A DNA stretch of 7,090 bases from an uncultured Anaerotruncus sp. Its GTDB lineage: Bacteria; Bacillota_A; Clostridia; Oscillospirales; CAG-272. How positions within the stretch are numbered: position 1 is the stretch's first letter; the number at the start of each line of letters is the position of its first letter. A program made the position numbers and the translations under genes. The stretch covers positions 1 to 7,090 of the forward strand of contig CATYWI010000063.1 of NCBI GenBank assembly GCA_958414155.1, in the 5' to 3' direction. Positions 6,890-7,090 of the stretch are shown one piece after another. The notes beneath the pieces are model-generated. The model made no database searches, had not been told where the DNA came from, and was given only the letters and a program-made list of their open reading frames with translations.

Positions 6890-6915
6890 CAGGTTATGCG
6901 AAGAAACCGAGGTTA
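6864..6915. repeat. Cluster of TAACCT / AGGTTA half-sites over the promoter (probable operator)
   Basis: Plus-strand TAACCT occurs at 6865-6870 and 6875-6880, one helical turn apart inside the repeated TAACCTATT. The reverse form AGGTTA occurs at 6891-6896 and 6910-6915. The two middle copies form an inverted repeat around the -35 box. The first copy overlaps the -10 box. This is the layout of a repressor site, but the regulator is not identified. Confidence 0.6.
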
Positions 6916-6923
6916 TTCCGGCA

Positions 6924-7090
6924 TCAATCCGGGATAATCCACTTTTTAATCATTCTTTCGCCGTCCACATCATCGATAGCATCCTCAATCATGTGACCGA
7001 AGTACCGCGAGAGAATACGCTTGATATCGTCCTTTGTTGCTCTGCGGCAGTCGAAGCCCTGATCGTTGATCTGCTTTTCAAGCCGATTCA
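6924..7090 (-). CDS. C-terminal end of an unrecognised gene (possibly a conjugation gene upstream of virB4), partial
   Basis: An open frame enters from the right edge and ends at TGA 6926-6924, giving 54 residues starting NRLEKQINDQGFDCRRATKD and ending MIKKWIIPD. It reads as ordinary coding sequence: mixed charged and hydrophobic residues, a KDDIKRILSRYFG stretch and a DVDGERMI stretch resembling the ends of accessory proteins encoded just before virB4 in Firmicutes elements. That resemblance is from memory and weak. Orientation matches every other gene here. No ribosome site or start is in view. The next promoter starts about 35 bases after its stop. Confidence 0.6.
   Translation of the reverse strand, partial: NRLEKQINDQGFDCRRATKDDIKRILSRYFGHMIEDAIDDVDGERMIKKWIIPD

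Noticed and set aside
1..7090. CRISPR array, tRNA or rRNA genes
   Set aside because: No regularly spaced repeats and no tRNA-like or rRNA-like segments were seen on either strand.

Overview
The window looks like part of an integrative and conjugative element (or conjugative plasmid) from a low-to-mid GC Firmicute, probably a gut Clostridia-type bacterium. The support is a Firmicutes-style VirB4 coupling ATPase, strong AGGAGG-like ribosome sites, a consensus sigma-A promoter and a bacterial group II intron. No sequence search was possible, so the host is an inference. All recognised genes lie on the minus strand, so the order below runs from high to low coordinates.

Right edge (about 6924-7090): the last 54 codons of an unrecognised gene, probably one of the conjugation genes upstream of virB4. 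Immediately behind its stop lies a near-perfect promoter (TTGACA, 17 bp, TATAAT) studded with TAACCT/AGGTTA half-sites. It drives a 615-aa AAA-type ATPase with a C-terminal nuclease-like domain (4987-6834). After 141 bp comes a 390-aa HipA-like kinase with no HipB partner in view (3673-4845), and then an intrinsic terminator (3628-3653). This promoter-ATPase-kinase-terminator block looks like a self-contained cargo module set into the conjugation operon.

Left half (1-3605): a virB4 homologue interrupted by a 2.7-kb group II intron (220-2923). Exon 1 (2924-3605) and exon 2 (1-219, running off the window) join in frame to rebuild a VirB4 whose Walker A motif begins about 22 residues after the junction. 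The intron carries an intact maturase/reverse transcriptase/HNH endonuclease gene (357-2213), a 34-nt domain V, and a domain VI with a bulged adenosine eight bases from the 3' splice site. Without splicing, translation of virB4 stops after five intron-encoded codons, so conjugation should depend on intron activity.

The most interesting points are the exactly definable intron that gates an essential transfer ATPase, and the two-gene ATPase/HipA-kinase module with its repeat-decorated promoter and its terminator placed just in front of virB4.
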